NCBI GenBank assembly: GCA_947683625.1
Contig: CANTUR010000340.1
Span: 2,294,001-2,358,000, forward strand
Length of the DNA: 64,000 nt
From: Mallotus nudiflorus
Taxonomy: Eukaryota; Streptophyta; Magnoliopsida; Malpighiales; Euphorbiaceae
Direction: 5' to 3'
The translations under genes and the position numbers were made by a program. Within the stretch, counting starts at the first letter, position 1, and each line of letters opens with the position of its first letter. Below the pieces are notes generated by a model. It did not search any database, was not told the DNA's origin, and saw only the letters and a program-made list of their open reading frames with translations. This document shows, piece after piece, positions 34,466 to 45,639 of this stretch.

Positions 34466-34900
34466 AAGTGTCATTCCTCAAATTTGACTATCCCTAGAAA
34501 GGTCCAATGATGAAATGAATCTCAAAAAGACTAGAGTCTGCTAATTTGAAACACCTCTAAAGTGTGCAACCTTATAACCTTAACTGATCCCACTAGTGTG
34601 CAAAATTGATCATTGAGCCATTAAGTTATTCTTTGATCTTATGAAATATGAATTATCAGAGTAGCAAAAGGCTTATTTCAAGCAATCTTCTCTTAGAACA
34701 CGTAGCATGTTTAGTCAATGTTCATTTCATCATAATAGAAGCTAACTTCATGAAAAAGTGGAAATCAATTTTGATAAAATAGACTTTGAAAACATGTTCA
34801 AAAGGCTCCAAAATCTTTAGAAGTGGCCATAGAATAGTTCAAAATAATATGAGGATTAGCACACATTGCTTAAAAAGCACATGTGTAATAACCAACACCA
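34466..34900 (-). repeat. Segment repeated in inverse orientation at 54230-54595
   Basis: The minus strand aligns well with the plus strand at 54230-54595: TATTTTATCAAAATTGATTT, TCATGAAGTTAG, GATAATTCATATTT and TTTCATCATTGGACCTTT are shared, in the same order and spacing. It has no obvious coding content. It lies upstream, in the same sense, of the DUF7745-like fragment once the copia insertion is removed. I take it as a leader or promoter segment of such transposon-borne genes, or as part of a related element. Confidence 0.7.
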
Positions 34901-35060
34901 CTACATGTATATGAGCAATCATTTTTTATGCCTTCTTTTTTTGTTTAGGGTTTCCCATTTTATTCTTTCTATAGCGGCTCTTTCTCTTTTTAAGCGACAT
35001 GGCAACTTTATTGAATAGGGAAAAATGATTGGTGTTGGGGGGACACAATGATTTTGATTT

Positions 35061-35073
35061 TGTGGAGTCACCA
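35061..35073 (-). other. Possible Tat-type primer binding site
   Basis: The minus strand reads TGGTGACTCCACA, identical over 12 bases to the start of the Tat primer site at 37949. Matching sequence stops there, and no matching LTR has been delimited to its right. Confidence 0.35.
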
Positions 35074-35612
35074 CTTGATTTTTAGAAAATCAAGAAAATA
35101 AAAGAACAATATTGAGTCACTCAGTGAGTATTATCTCCAGATGAGATTTTCAAGTTTAGAAGATTGCATATACTTTCTTACTATTTCTCATTATATGATA
35201 TTTGATGTATAGCTACCGCAACACCCTAGTTTCAGTAATGACAATTTATATAGCATTCATGCAGCACATCAAATAGTAAATGATAATAAAGCTAAAAATT
35301 TATTTATTACATCACTTTCCTAATAAAATTCATATAAAAAGAAAAAGGTTTATGAAAAGTAAATCTAATATGATAGATCTACAACAATATCACAACCATT
35401 TCATAGTTTATTTGATGAATAATAGGATGATCATGCTTGTAGTGATTATTTATACTATAATGATGTATGACAATAACATGAGATCATCACTAGACTGTGA
35501 GTATGATGGCTCTATTTTGAGATATGAACTTTTCACATTATTGGTATCTATTATGTGATTTCATGATTTTGGAAATAGAGAATACATAATGATGACATGA
35601 AATGAACATAAT
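35074..35612. other. Unassigned AT-rich flank of the Tat insertion
   Basis: No coherent coding region; the open frame 35280-35558 shows no family resemblance. It was contiguous with 53568 before the Tat element inserted, as shown by the ATAAT duplication. Confidence 0.5.
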
Positions 35613-37947
35613 TCTAAGCACCCAATTCCACGACGGAACAGTGCATGTATGCGACAAAAGCCACTATGATGAAATTAATCGAGAAATTGATCTCTAATGT
35701 TGATATTTCGCAATTTGAAGGATTAAATTGAAAATTATTAAAATTTAAATGCAAGAATTATAAGTTTTAGGGTTTAAATTAGAAAAAATCAACTTTTTAG
35801 AGGTTGTTTTTTGGAAATTTGCTTTGGCATGTCAAATCTAGTTGGCATTCAGCCAAATGTCAATCATCATTAGCTAAATGTCAATCAGTATTGGGCCTAA
35901 TGCTGATCGACATTAGATCGATGCCAATTGGCATTTCGCTAAATACTAATAAACTTTTATGCTAATTTTTTCTCTTTTTTTCATAATTTCGGTCTTTTTC
36001 TTCTTATTTCTGATTGTGTAACTGGATGTAATTAACACACACGTACTACTCTATTTTTTTACAGAAGTCTCCTATTCAAAATGAATCCTATCTTATTTAT
36101 TTTTTCAAAATAAAAAAATTCAAATCCTATACGTTGAACTTCCAAGTACTGTGCAACGAAACCCTACGTTTGCATAAAAGAGGTTGGCTAGCTGGCTTTA
36201 AAAGCTGAGGGAGAAGTCTGTAGGAAAGGGGCTTTTTTTCTTTATTTGGGGAGAAAAATATTATCAAAATGGGTTAAGATTGATTTTTATTAAATGTAGT
36301 AAATATTTTTTTCTTTCTCTTTTAGAGCCTATAAAAACTAGTTCTTCAAAGGAGACCAAAAACCTCAGTTGCTCATTTTTTATTTTTAAAACTCTAGAGA
36401 ACCAAATAAAACTGCAATCTATTTTTAGTCCAGAGATCATGAAAGAGAAATTACAAAGCCAATTCCAAATGGTGAAAATCACAGTTTAATGGGCCATCTA
36501 ACTACATTTGCACAACATCCTTTTCACTTCTTTACTTATTCTTTTCTTTTAATTTAATCTCTTTATTTTAATTATTGAATTAATTACCAATTAAATTTTT
36601 TTCTTTTGTCTTTGTTTTTGGCTTTTCTTCTTTGTGCTTTAGGAATGAGGATTAGTTATGGTATAGCATTTGAACAGCAACTTGAAGAATCCATGGAATG
36701 CCATGGATCAAAACTTATGAAACCCTGCAGAATTTAGGATTTTTTATTTCTCTATGTTATTTTTTTATCTATTGTTTCTAGGTTGAAATTAATTTCCTTT
36801 TAATTCTTGTACTGTAGGTTATAGTAGCCCTAATAGTGGGAAAATAATGGAATTCTAATTCTCTACACTAAAAATTAGTTAGTAATTTAGGTGTAATTTG
36901 GTAAAATTCAATTAAAATCAATGATGGCAGTAGATTAAAGTTAGGGTTATATGTAAATTAACTTAGGGTTTTTTAGAAAATCATGTACAATTGTTTATTT
37001 GATATGTTTTGATATATTATTTATTTTGGATCTTGTTTTTGGGTTTATTTGATCTTTTTGGGCCCAAGTCCACTATTAGGTCCAATTTACTTCAAATAGG
37101 TATATAAATGGTTTAGGTAAATTAATTATTTAAAACTAATGTAGGCCCATTTTAGGTTAATTAGATTTAGGCCCATTTTAATTAATAAAATCAATTTAGA
37201 TTTAGCCCAGCCCAATAAACCATTTTTATTTATTTTAAAATTAGTTTAGACTTTAAGCCCATTTTATGGTTAATTAAAATTTATTTAGATTTAGCTCAAC
37301 CCATTTAATTTTATTAATTTTAAAATAAATAGACTTAGGCACACATTTCACTTAAAATAAAATCAAGTCAGACTTAGGCCACTAATTTAACATTTCCTTT
37401 AAAATTTTATAGACTTAAGCCTATTTCCTTAGATAAGTTAAAACAAATAGACCTAGGTTCATTAAAATTGATACAAATGTAAGTCCTTTATTAGCCCACT
37501 TCACTTGTAAATAAAATGTAGAATTAGCTAACTTCTAATTAAAATTAACTTAGTTTAGACTTATGGATGTTACACCTTGTATGAATGTTTTTTTATTTTT
37601 AATTTTATGATTAGTTGCATTAGGGTTAAATGGATGCTAAAATTAGGGTTTAATAAAATTTCATGTAATTAGAGAATGAAGTAATAATTTATAAAGTAAT
37701 CCTAAATGAATATGAGACTAAGAGAAGTTAGTATTATGTTCCCAGAATTTCTTGGTTGTGGTACTAGCTTTCTTTTAGAGAATCAAGGACTACTAAAATA
37801 ATTTTGTCCCAGTTATTACCCTGGGTGGAAACTCCTCATCTCAATGCTTTGTCTTTATGATATATTAATGTGTTCCCTAGGGCCCTGATCCCAAACAATG
37901 TTGTGGTTGTTAAAATCTTGTGCACATGCTAAACCCTTTTATCTATA
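35613..37947 (+). repeat. 5' LTR of the Tat element
   Basis: 2335 bp from TCTAAGCACCC (expected TG, now TC) to ATCTATA. The first 350 bp carry four to six imperfect AATGTCGATCGACATT palindromes (35850-35960). The centre (37080-37500) is a degenerate array of TTTAGGCCCA motifs spaced 40-70 bases apart. Other copies are 51289-53562 (pair) and 57758-59827 (solo). Confidence 0.88.
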
Positions 37948-37948
37948 G

Positions 37949-37967
37949 TGGTGACTCCACTAGGGAC
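37949..37967 (+). other. Primer binding site, Tat type (tRNA-Arg-like)
   Basis: TGGTGACTCCACTAGGGAC one base after the LTR. It differs by apparent C-to-T or G-to-A changes from the TGGCGACTCC form common in Tat elements. The tRNA assignment is from memory. Confidence 0.7.
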
Positions 37968-38762
37968 AAGAGATACTAATTCTACTTATGCTCTTAGGGA
38001 TCATTTTATTAATTAATTTTTTTCTTCCATTCATTTTGCATGTCCATATTTACCCAATGGCATTAGTTTTTTATTCCATGATTCCACTAGATTTATAGGG
38101 TTGTAGATTGGCTAACCATCACTCTTAGGCATAACTCTGTTCAAGAGAGATTGTCGAGCTCATATAACCAAAGCTTATAACCTAAATCCTAAAGGGGGGG
38201 TGGTCATCTCTTTAGTTAGTAAAGGATGTCGAGCCCCTATAACCTTGGCTTATGACTCAAGTCCATAATGGAGGCCATTTTGCTAAGAGAACCTTGACTT
38301 CTTACCATACCCTCACCATACATAATGGCTTAGTAATTTCCCTTAGGATTTACCCAAATTGCTTGTATGTTTATGTGCCATGAGGTATTTCTATTTATAA
38401 AAGCCTAGGCCCATACTTTTGAAACCCACTTGGGGTGATAAAGGTCAGGCTAGACCTTTATAGCTAGAAATGTTGTTTCTATGCCTTTACTACTATAAGA
38501 GAGGTTTGGCATGCGCATCGGTCCTTGACATCCCCTATTGATATTAAGGCCAAGACCAAAAATCCTAGGAAAAGAAACTCGCCATTGAATACATGTGTGG
38601 GAGGAATAAGGTTGGAACATGTATGCTTGCATGTAGCTTATTGATTGTTTCCTGATACTTGTTATATACTATTTGCTTGCTTGCTATTTGCTGTATAGCA
38701 CATGCATCATGCATACATGCATACAAGAACTTGATCCATCATACTAACACTTTATTTTACAG
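37968..38762 (+). other. Tat 5' untranslated leader
   Basis: 795 bp without coding features, rich in CTTATGACTC-type short repeats (38150-38280). It ends in TTTATTTTACAG at 38751-38762, which looks like a splice acceptor directly before the open gag frame; leader introns occur in related Ogre elements. Confidence 0.45.
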
Positions 38763-40260
38763 CCATCATAGATTCATCTAGGTCTTCTTGTATTTGGGGA
38801 CAGAAAGGTGGTAGATTAAAAAGACCAAGTCAGAGCCCTAAAGCCCTAGCAAAAGAAATCCATCATAGGCTAAATAGACTAGAGAGAAGTCCTATCAACC
38901 TACTTTATTTAGAAGCTGAACTAACCCAAACTAAGTCCATAGAAATGGAGAAGCAAAAAGGAGGGAACTATACCTTAAAAGACATCAAAGGAGCTCTGAT
39001 GGATGACATGAGGGCTATGATGCAGGATGAATTGAGACAAGTTATAGCTACATTGATGGCACCTACCGCTGTTGTTATACCACCACCTGCACTTGAACAA
39101 CCACCTACTACTGCTGCTATCCCACCTACCGTAGATGTTCCACCTACTGCTAATAATGCTGGGGGCAACTTGTTGCTAAAAATCCATTTGTCATTAATAT
39201 GAAGGTGGAAGATGTTGAGAATTACCTAGTAGAGAAATCTAAGAGAGAATCACTAGAACTAGTACAAGACCTTGAGTCTAAGCAGATGCAAGCACTGACC
39301 TATAAAATTTCTAAAATGCAAGAATTGATTAGGGGACAAGGCATGGGATACTCATTCAACTTTGATGATATACTACAAATGGAGGGTGACAAGCTGCCTG
39401 ACAAATTCAAAATGCCTCAGCTATAAAATTTTGATGGAATTAGAAATCCAATAATTCATCTGAGTTAAAACACTATAGCTATAAGCACTACTAAAGCCTG
39501 ATTAGTAGTGATAAATAGGTTGTTTGTGCTGTCTTTAGAGGGAATGGCTGTAAACTGGTATCACGGGTTAGAGAAATCTATTAGGGCTGATTGGAAGGAG
39601 TTATGTACTGCTTGTCTAAAATAATATGAGTACAATACTAGATTGAAAGTATCCATTAGGGATCTGGAATTGACTAAATAAAAATCCAATGAGTCTTTTT
39701 TTTATTTGTTAACTCATTTCATGAATAAAGTAGGGTTAATGAAAAATAAGCGAATAGAGAAGGATTAGGTTAGGATGGTAGTCCAGAATGTGTTGCCTAA
39801 TATGGTAGAGAGACTATAAATGATGAACCCCAAAACATTCATAGACTTATATTATGACGGTCTATAAGTAGAAGAGATTGAGAATGACAAGAAAAGAAGC
39901 TCTAGGCACTATAACCAAAAACTACCTAATTGGGGGTATATAATAGGGAAGTACTAGTTGAGTGATGGAAGTATGTGAAGTGCAACAACCTAGGAGATTC
40001 TTCAAATTCAACCAACCACTCTCCAAAATCCTTGAAAGACCAATCTAGAAAGGCCTACTTTGACCCTTAACCTTCTCCAAACCACCTAACCCAAATGTCC
40101 CAGGTTATGATCCTAATAGTTATTGCAAGTTTCATAAAGTAGCCAGCCACTCCATAGATACTTGTATCCACCTCAAACATGAAATCCAAAACCTAATAGA
40201 CTTTGAAAAAATCACAGATCCTAAAAAATCTAACTCTAATTCAAACATTAGAAATAACCC
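38763..40260 (+). pseudogene. Tat Gag
   Basis: The frame is open from 38763, with MEKQKGGNYTLKDIKGALMD at 38945, then a Pro/Thr-rich spacer (39060-39170). A frame slip near 39200 leads to KVEDVENYLVEKSKRESLEL and DDILQMEGDKLPDKFKMPQL, the N-terminal gag signature. The capsid-like part has GMAVNWYHGLEKS (39545), ELCTACLK and LTHFMNKVG. A C-terminal zinc-finger-like block YCKFHKVASHSIDTCIHLKH lies around 40120-40180; the usual Gly-His spacing is only partly kept. Stops are frequent (39424, 39452, 39622 and others). It forms particles; not translatable in full. Confidence 0.75.
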
Positions 40261-41040
40261 TTTCCTAAACTACTAAAATGTCCCACCACCTGCCACCATG
40301 ATGATTAACTTGGGAGTTAGTGAAGAAGTGTTAGACTCCTTTAAAAGCATAAACCCTACAGCTAATGGAGAATCTCTTGATGCCTCTAGGGGAGTTGAAG
40401 ATTTTATGGGACAACCCTCTTGCAAGTTTGACTATAAAGTATTCTATTGCAACCCACCCTTTGCTTATATCCCTGTTAAGTTAATAGTGCCCTTGGGATA
40501 GGGTAATGAATTTGATAGTGAGCTGATGGAAGAATGAAAAGAATATGAAACCCCCAAATAGCCCTCAATAGGGGTTGAAGGTTTATTGGGGCAACCTTCA
40601 GGCAAGTTTGACTAAGAGTGTTCTACTCTAAACCATCTTCAAGTAATATATTCTTGGAAGAGATTGTACCTACATGTTGGGGTGAGGAATTCAAAGATGA
40701 TAAGGAATCCTTAGCTCTTGACCAGTCTCAGGAAGAGGTTAAAGAACTGCTAAGCCAATACATAGGCAAGCTTAATCTATATAAGTTAAAAGGAAAAAAA
40801 CATGCATAGTGGAAGTATGGAAAGATGGGAAAAGGGACCAGATTATTGAAGTTATATACATTTGGTATGACTCTGATAAGGAGAATTCCACTAGCTTTGA
40901 TTTATGGAGCAATAACTCCAATGTAAACCATGTCACTAGAAGTGGAAAGAATTACAAGGCAGCTAAAAAGAAAATTAAGAGTGTCACAAAAAGAGAAGAA
41001 ACAGAAGATGCATAAGTAAAGGAAGAGCATAAATAATAAC
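40261..41040 (+). pseudogene. Tat Gag-Pol linker region
   Basis: Three open pieces (40298-40501, 40618-40809, 40809-41015). They encode acidic, Ser/Asn-rich sequence with a repeated phrase: GVEDFMGQPSCKFDYKVFY at 40390 and a decayed VEGLLGQPSGKFD at 40575, so the linker contains an internal duplication of about 190 bp. It ends with NHVTRSGKNYKAAKKK, a basic stretch seen before the protease in Tat elements. No enzymatic domain. Confidence 0.6.
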
Positions 41041-41094
41041 TGATCCTAGAATAGCTAAAAAAAAGCTAAGGCAAATGTGAGCATTTAGGAACTA

Positions 41095-41577
41095 TTGATG
41101 CATTCAAGCAACCACATAAGAGCACTTGTTAAAGATCTATCAAATATGAATATTGAAATGGTAGCTACACGTGAGGCCATAGTAGCAAAAGTTACAGAAA
41201 ATAAGCATGGGCTAATAACAATCTCATATGATGATTTGCCTTTGGAGGGAAGAAATCACAAAAAGGTGCTATTTATCCCAATTGAAGTAAAAGGGAAAAG
41301 AACCAACTTTGTGATGGTCAATGATTGTTCTACCATCAATGTGTGTCCATTAAAGATTCTACCTAATTTGGGTCTAAAAGCTAATGACCTGATAGGTTCA
41401 AACTTTATAATCAGGGCTTATAATGATAACACCAAAAATATAGAGGGAACATTCCAAGCCTTGGTTAAAATAATACCTGTGGAGTCAACTATGGAATTTA
41501 CCCTATTAGACATTCCTATCACCTACGCTTTGCTATTGGGTAGGCCATGGTTCTATGTTCTAGGAGGAGTACCCTAA
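41095..41577 (+). pseudogene. Tat aspartic protease
   Basis: A 160-codon open frame. SYDDLPLEGRNHKKVLFIPI leads into the catalytic block MVNDCSTINVCPLKILPNLG: the usual D-x-G-S reads NDCST, so the Gly (and perhaps register) is changed. FRAY-like IRAYNDNTKNIEGTF follows, and ALLLGRPWFYVLGGVP is the second conserved strand. The frame stops right after, then resumes as the G-patch. It would process the polyprotein; activity is doubtful. Confidence 0.82.
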
Positions 41578-41720
41578 CTGTGCACTAGAAGATAAAATTC
41601 CCTCATTAAAGAGATGTTGTGACTATAGAAGTTGGAACTAATACAACTATGGAAACTATACTAGAAAAGCAAAAGTAAGTATGTGTTCCACCTGGTTTCC
41701 AAGTTTCTGGAATATTCGAT

Positions 41721-42080
41721 ATGGATCCTAAAGTTGTAAAAATGATGGAGAGCATGAATTATCGACTCGGACGAGGGCTAGGAAAGAATGAGCAAGGAAA
41801 TCCCAAGCTCCTGGATTTCAAGACCCAGGATGACATAAAAGGATTGGGATGTACTGAGACAGGACCTACCAGTATAAGGGTGGGAAAGAAGGAGAAAGTA
41901 AAAAGAAATAAATCCTTGGGAATAATTGGACCTTTGAGCGAGAACTTCATCAAACCAGGGGAGGGAAAATACTATCTAGGCACCAAGGATTCTATCAATG
42001 TGGCTAGAAAGGACATCTCTATATTTAAAATATTCAAAGAATATACTGTGGAGAATCTAGTAGCATGCAACAAGGAGTAA
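41721..42080 (+). pseudogene. Tat G-patch domain and following linker
   Basis: 119 codons. MESMNYRLGRGLGKNEQGNP (residues 9-28) is a G-patch: an aromatic residue followed by G-x-G-L-G-K-N and Q-G. G-patch domains bind RNA or RNA helicases and are a Tat-lineage mark between protease and RT. The rest has GPLSENFIKPGEGKYYLG. The frame then stops, and linker sequence (about 42080-42595) with FAYLCD and ITLEERENFERILIKIKV continues to RT. Confidence 0.82.
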
Positions 42081-42439
42081 GTTATGATGCAAGCAACTGA
42101 GAGGATAGGTGATATTATTATTGAGGACCTACTGTGTCTGCCACCTAAAGAGGAGCCACCCCAAGATTTAGACACCATTATTAGTGATAGATTTACTAAA
42201 TTTTTTTATTAAGAAACTGATGTAATAATGTTCAATCTTTATAAGGATGAAGATGTTGTTTTTCCCATAGTAAATGATATGAATGTTGGTTTTGCTTACT
42301 TGTGTGATATGCATCATGATAGTTCTGTGCATTATAATTTTGATCATTCATGTATTCATGTATGTTTGACATTAATTCATTTCAATTTAATTCATTTAAC
42401 ATGGGTACAAATGATAATCCAAAGAATAGTTCTATATCA

Positions 42440-43490
42440 CATGATATAACTCTTGAAGAGAGAGAAAATTTTGAGAGAATATTAATAAAAATAAAGGTAG
42501 TATTTGCTTGGACTTATGAAGATATATCGAGTTTAGACAGGGAGATAGCAGAGCAACTCATTCCAACTCATTCAAAAATTAAAACGGTTAAATAGAAATT
42601 GCATAGACTAATACCAGAATAGATTGAAAAGATAAGAGAGGAAATTCCTAAGCAAAAACATGCCAATTTTCTAGAAGTGGTAGATTACCATTAAAGGCTA
42701 GCAAACATAGTACCATTTCCCAAGAAAGATGGTGAAGTGAAAATGTGTGTAGACTTTATGGATTTAAACAAAGCATGTCTAAAAGATGACTTTTCGTTAC
42801 TTTATATTGACTTAATAGTGGATAGCGCAATAACGAGTGCAATGAATTCTTTTATGGATGTATTCTCTAGGTATAATCAAATAATGATGGAAATTATAGA
42901 CAAAATCAAGACAACTTTCATCACAGAGTGAGGGACCTATTGCTATAAGGTGATGCCTTTTGGACTAAAGAATGCAGGAGCAACTTATCAAAGAGCAACT
43001 ATTACTCTTTTCCATGACATGATGCATAAAGAGGTGGAAGTATATGTGAAATGACATGATAGTCAAGTCAAAAACAAAATAAGGACACTTTGAAGGTCTA
43101 AACAAGTTCTTGGCATGAATTGAGAGATACAATTTGAGGCTCAATCCAAAGAAGTGCATTTTTGGGGTTACTTTAGGAAAGTTGCTAGGACATATAGTGA
43201 GTAGCAAAGGAATTAAAGTGGATCTAGATAAGGTGAAAGCTATCTAGGAAATGCCAATATCAAAAATAGAGAAAGAAGTGAGAGGATGCCTTGGCAAGTT
43301 GTAGTATATTAGTAGGTTCATTACAAAAATTATTAATAATTGTGACCCTATTTTTAAGCTCTTAAGGAAAGATCAACCAGTTAAATGGAATGATAATTGT
43401 TAGAAGGCCTTTAATAGGATTAAAGAAGACCTTACCCATCTATCAGTACTAAAACCACCAAGATAAGGTAAGTCGTTGATCCTGTATTTG
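42440..43490 (+). pseudogene. Tat reverse transcriptase
   Basis: Blocks in order: VFAWTYEDIS, EVVDYH (42680), PFPKKDGEVKMCVDFMDLNK (42717), DVFSRYNQI, VMPFGLKNAGATYQRA (42950) and DMMHKEVEVYV at the active site. There the two catalytic Asp are shifted out of frame by a one-base insertion (GTGAAATGACATGATAG, 43045-43060). LNPKKC (43144), KLLGHIVSSKGIKVD and an RGCLGKL/YISRF-type thumb follow. Stops at 42594, 42693, 42930 and later. It is the enzyme copying element RNA; not functional. Confidence 0.85.
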
Positions 43491-44210
43491 GCTTTATAAG
43501 AGAACGCAATGGGGGCAATGGTAGCACAAGAGTGCATGGATGGAGTATCACCTCAATAAGAAGGTTTTGCCATATGAAGAAAAGTATGATCTAGTAGAGA
43601 AGACATGTCTGATAATGATCTAGGCAATAAGGAAATTGAGAATTACTTTCAGTCCCTATCAGGTTCAGGCTATTTCAAAAATAGATCCTTTACGGTATCT
43701 ATTTCAAGCATCTGCTTTAACAGGAAAAATGTCTTGATGGTTGGTACTCCTAATTGAATTTGACATAGAGCACATTACTACAAAGGTAATCAAGGGAAGA
43801 GTAGTGTAATTCCTAGTTCAAAATGCAGTAGAAGGTGATGAACAATGGAATTTGTAGTTTCCAAATGAGAATTTAGTAGTTATAGAGCATCATGAGAGGA
43901 AGATTTATTTTGATGGAGCTTTAAACAATAAAGGAGCTAGATTATGAGTGATTCTTATTATGCCAAAAGGGGAAGCCATACCAATGGCCTAAAGGTTAGA
44001 TTTCGAGGTCACAAATGACATGGCTGAATACGAAGCATGTATCTATAGAGTGGTGGAAGCCATGGCAGCTGGAGTAAAAGAGTTATTGGTATATGGAGAT
44101 TCAATGGTGGTCACCAGTTAGGCTAATAAAGAATGGGAAGTAAAAGAGGAAAAGTGTATGCTATTTGAAATCCTTAATAAAGAACTTCATTAAGTGTCTC
44201 TTCATCCATT
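43491..44210 (+). pseudogene. Tat RNase H and second (archaeal-type) RNase H
   Basis: The first RNase H (43500-43800) is recognised by AMGAMVAQE, KYDLVEKTCLIMIWAIRKL-type sequence and PLRYLFQASALTGKMS. The linker reading IEFDIEHIT and IKGRVV then leads to the second domain: KIYFDGALNNKGA (43900), MAEYEACIYRVVEAMA (44020) and LLVYGDSMVV (44087). These carry the Asp, Glu and Asp of the archaeal-type RNase H that Tat elements carry in addition to the ordinary one. Several stops and frame slips. Confidence 0.82.
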
Positions 44211-45621
44211 TATCAAGGGACGATAATGAAATGGCAGATGAACTAGTGACACTTTCTTTGATGTGGGATAGTATGACTGGATTGGCTATAAAACCTTTAG
44301 TAGTCATGAAGTCAAGAGCTTTGTGTTATGGGGGTAAGCTAATAATGAATATTCAAATAAGGCCTAAAAAAAGCCTTGGTTTTATGATGTTCAGGGGTTC
44401 ATTGAAGAAGGAAAGTATCCAGATGAAGCAACCTCAAAAGAGAGATATGCTCTTTATGTTCTTGCATGAAATTATGCAAGACATGATGGAGTATTATACA
44501 AAAGAATGCCTAATGGATTACAGTTCAGTTGTCTTAGGGAAGATGAAGCTAAAGAGGTGATAAAAGACGTCCATGTAGGAGCTTGTGGTTCTCACATGAA
44601 TGGGATAATCCTAGCAAAGAAGATAATTAGACAAGGGTACTACTGGATGAGTATGGAAAAAGACTACATTAAAGTAGAAAGATAGTGCCATCAGTACCAT
44701 ATTTATGGGAATCTTAACCACCTTCCTCTTATGGTGCTAAATAGTTTATCATCTCCCTAACACTTTGCAGTATAGGAGATTGATATTATAGGAGAAATAA
44801 GGTCGATAGCATCAAATGGGCATAAGTACATAGTGGTGGTGATTGATTACTTTTTGAGATGGGTAGAAGCGGAATCCTTCAACACTTTGAAAGCAAAACA
44901 GATGGCATAGTTCATTGAGAAGAGCCTTATTTGTAGATATGGGGTTTTGCATCATATTGTGAAAAATAATGGGATTCAATTTTAAGCAGAAGTAGTAGAG
45001 TTGTTACAGAAGTATGGGGTTGAGCACCATACATCTTTACCCTATCACCCTCAAGCTAACAGAGCAGTGGAAGTGACTAATAAAAATGTCAAGAAGATCC
45101 TCTCCAAAATAGTTAAAACTTACAAGGATTGATATGAATTTCTTCCTTTTTCCTTATTGGGATATAGGATTACAATTAGAACTAACATAGGCCAAACACC
45201 ATTCTTATTAGTGTATGTCCATGAAGCAGTTTTGTCTCTAGAAATAGAAATAAAGTCCTTGAGAGTGGTCATGGAAGCTGAAATATCTGATAGCAAATGG
45301 GCATGGAAGAGATATGATCACCTTGTATGTTTGAACAAGAAAAGGATGGATGCTTTATTCCACACTTAGATATATTAGAAAAGGATAGCGAGATCATTCA
45401 ACAAGAAGGTTATGCCTAGAAAGTTCAAAACTGATGACATGGTGTTAAAGCAGTCTAGGGTTGTGGTGTTTGATCCGAGAGGGAAATTTAGACCAAATTG
45501 GGAAGGACTATATTTAGTCAAATCAATTCTACCTAAAGGAGCTACTAAGATATCAAATCTTGAAAGGAACAAGTTCATGGAGCCTATTAATTTGGATCGC
45601 CTCAAGAAATACTACCTGTAA
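44211..45621 (+). pseudogene. Tat integrase with C-terminal module
   Basis: The connection with the HHCC finger is degraded (HMNGIILAKKII at 44595; the Cys pair near 44690 is CHQYH). The core: EIDIIGEI (44772) has the first Asp, VIDYFLRWVEAE follows. At the second position the block reads VKNNGIQF, so Asp is replaced by Asn. The Glu region reads NRAVEVTNKNVKKIL, with Glu kept. TPFLLVYVHEAVLSLEIEI (45193) and the C-terminal module 45412-45621 (MPRKFKTDDMVLKQSR, DPRGKFRPNWEGLYLVKS, LDRLKKYYL) complete it. The last block is conserved at 63630-63780 (minus). Confidence 0.85.
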
Positions 45622-45639
45622 AAAATGAATAAAAGCAAT

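Noticed and set aside
35280..35558. 92-residue ORF next to the Tat insertion as a host gene
   Set aside because: Low-complexity Ile/Asn/Met-rich translation without recognisable blocks.
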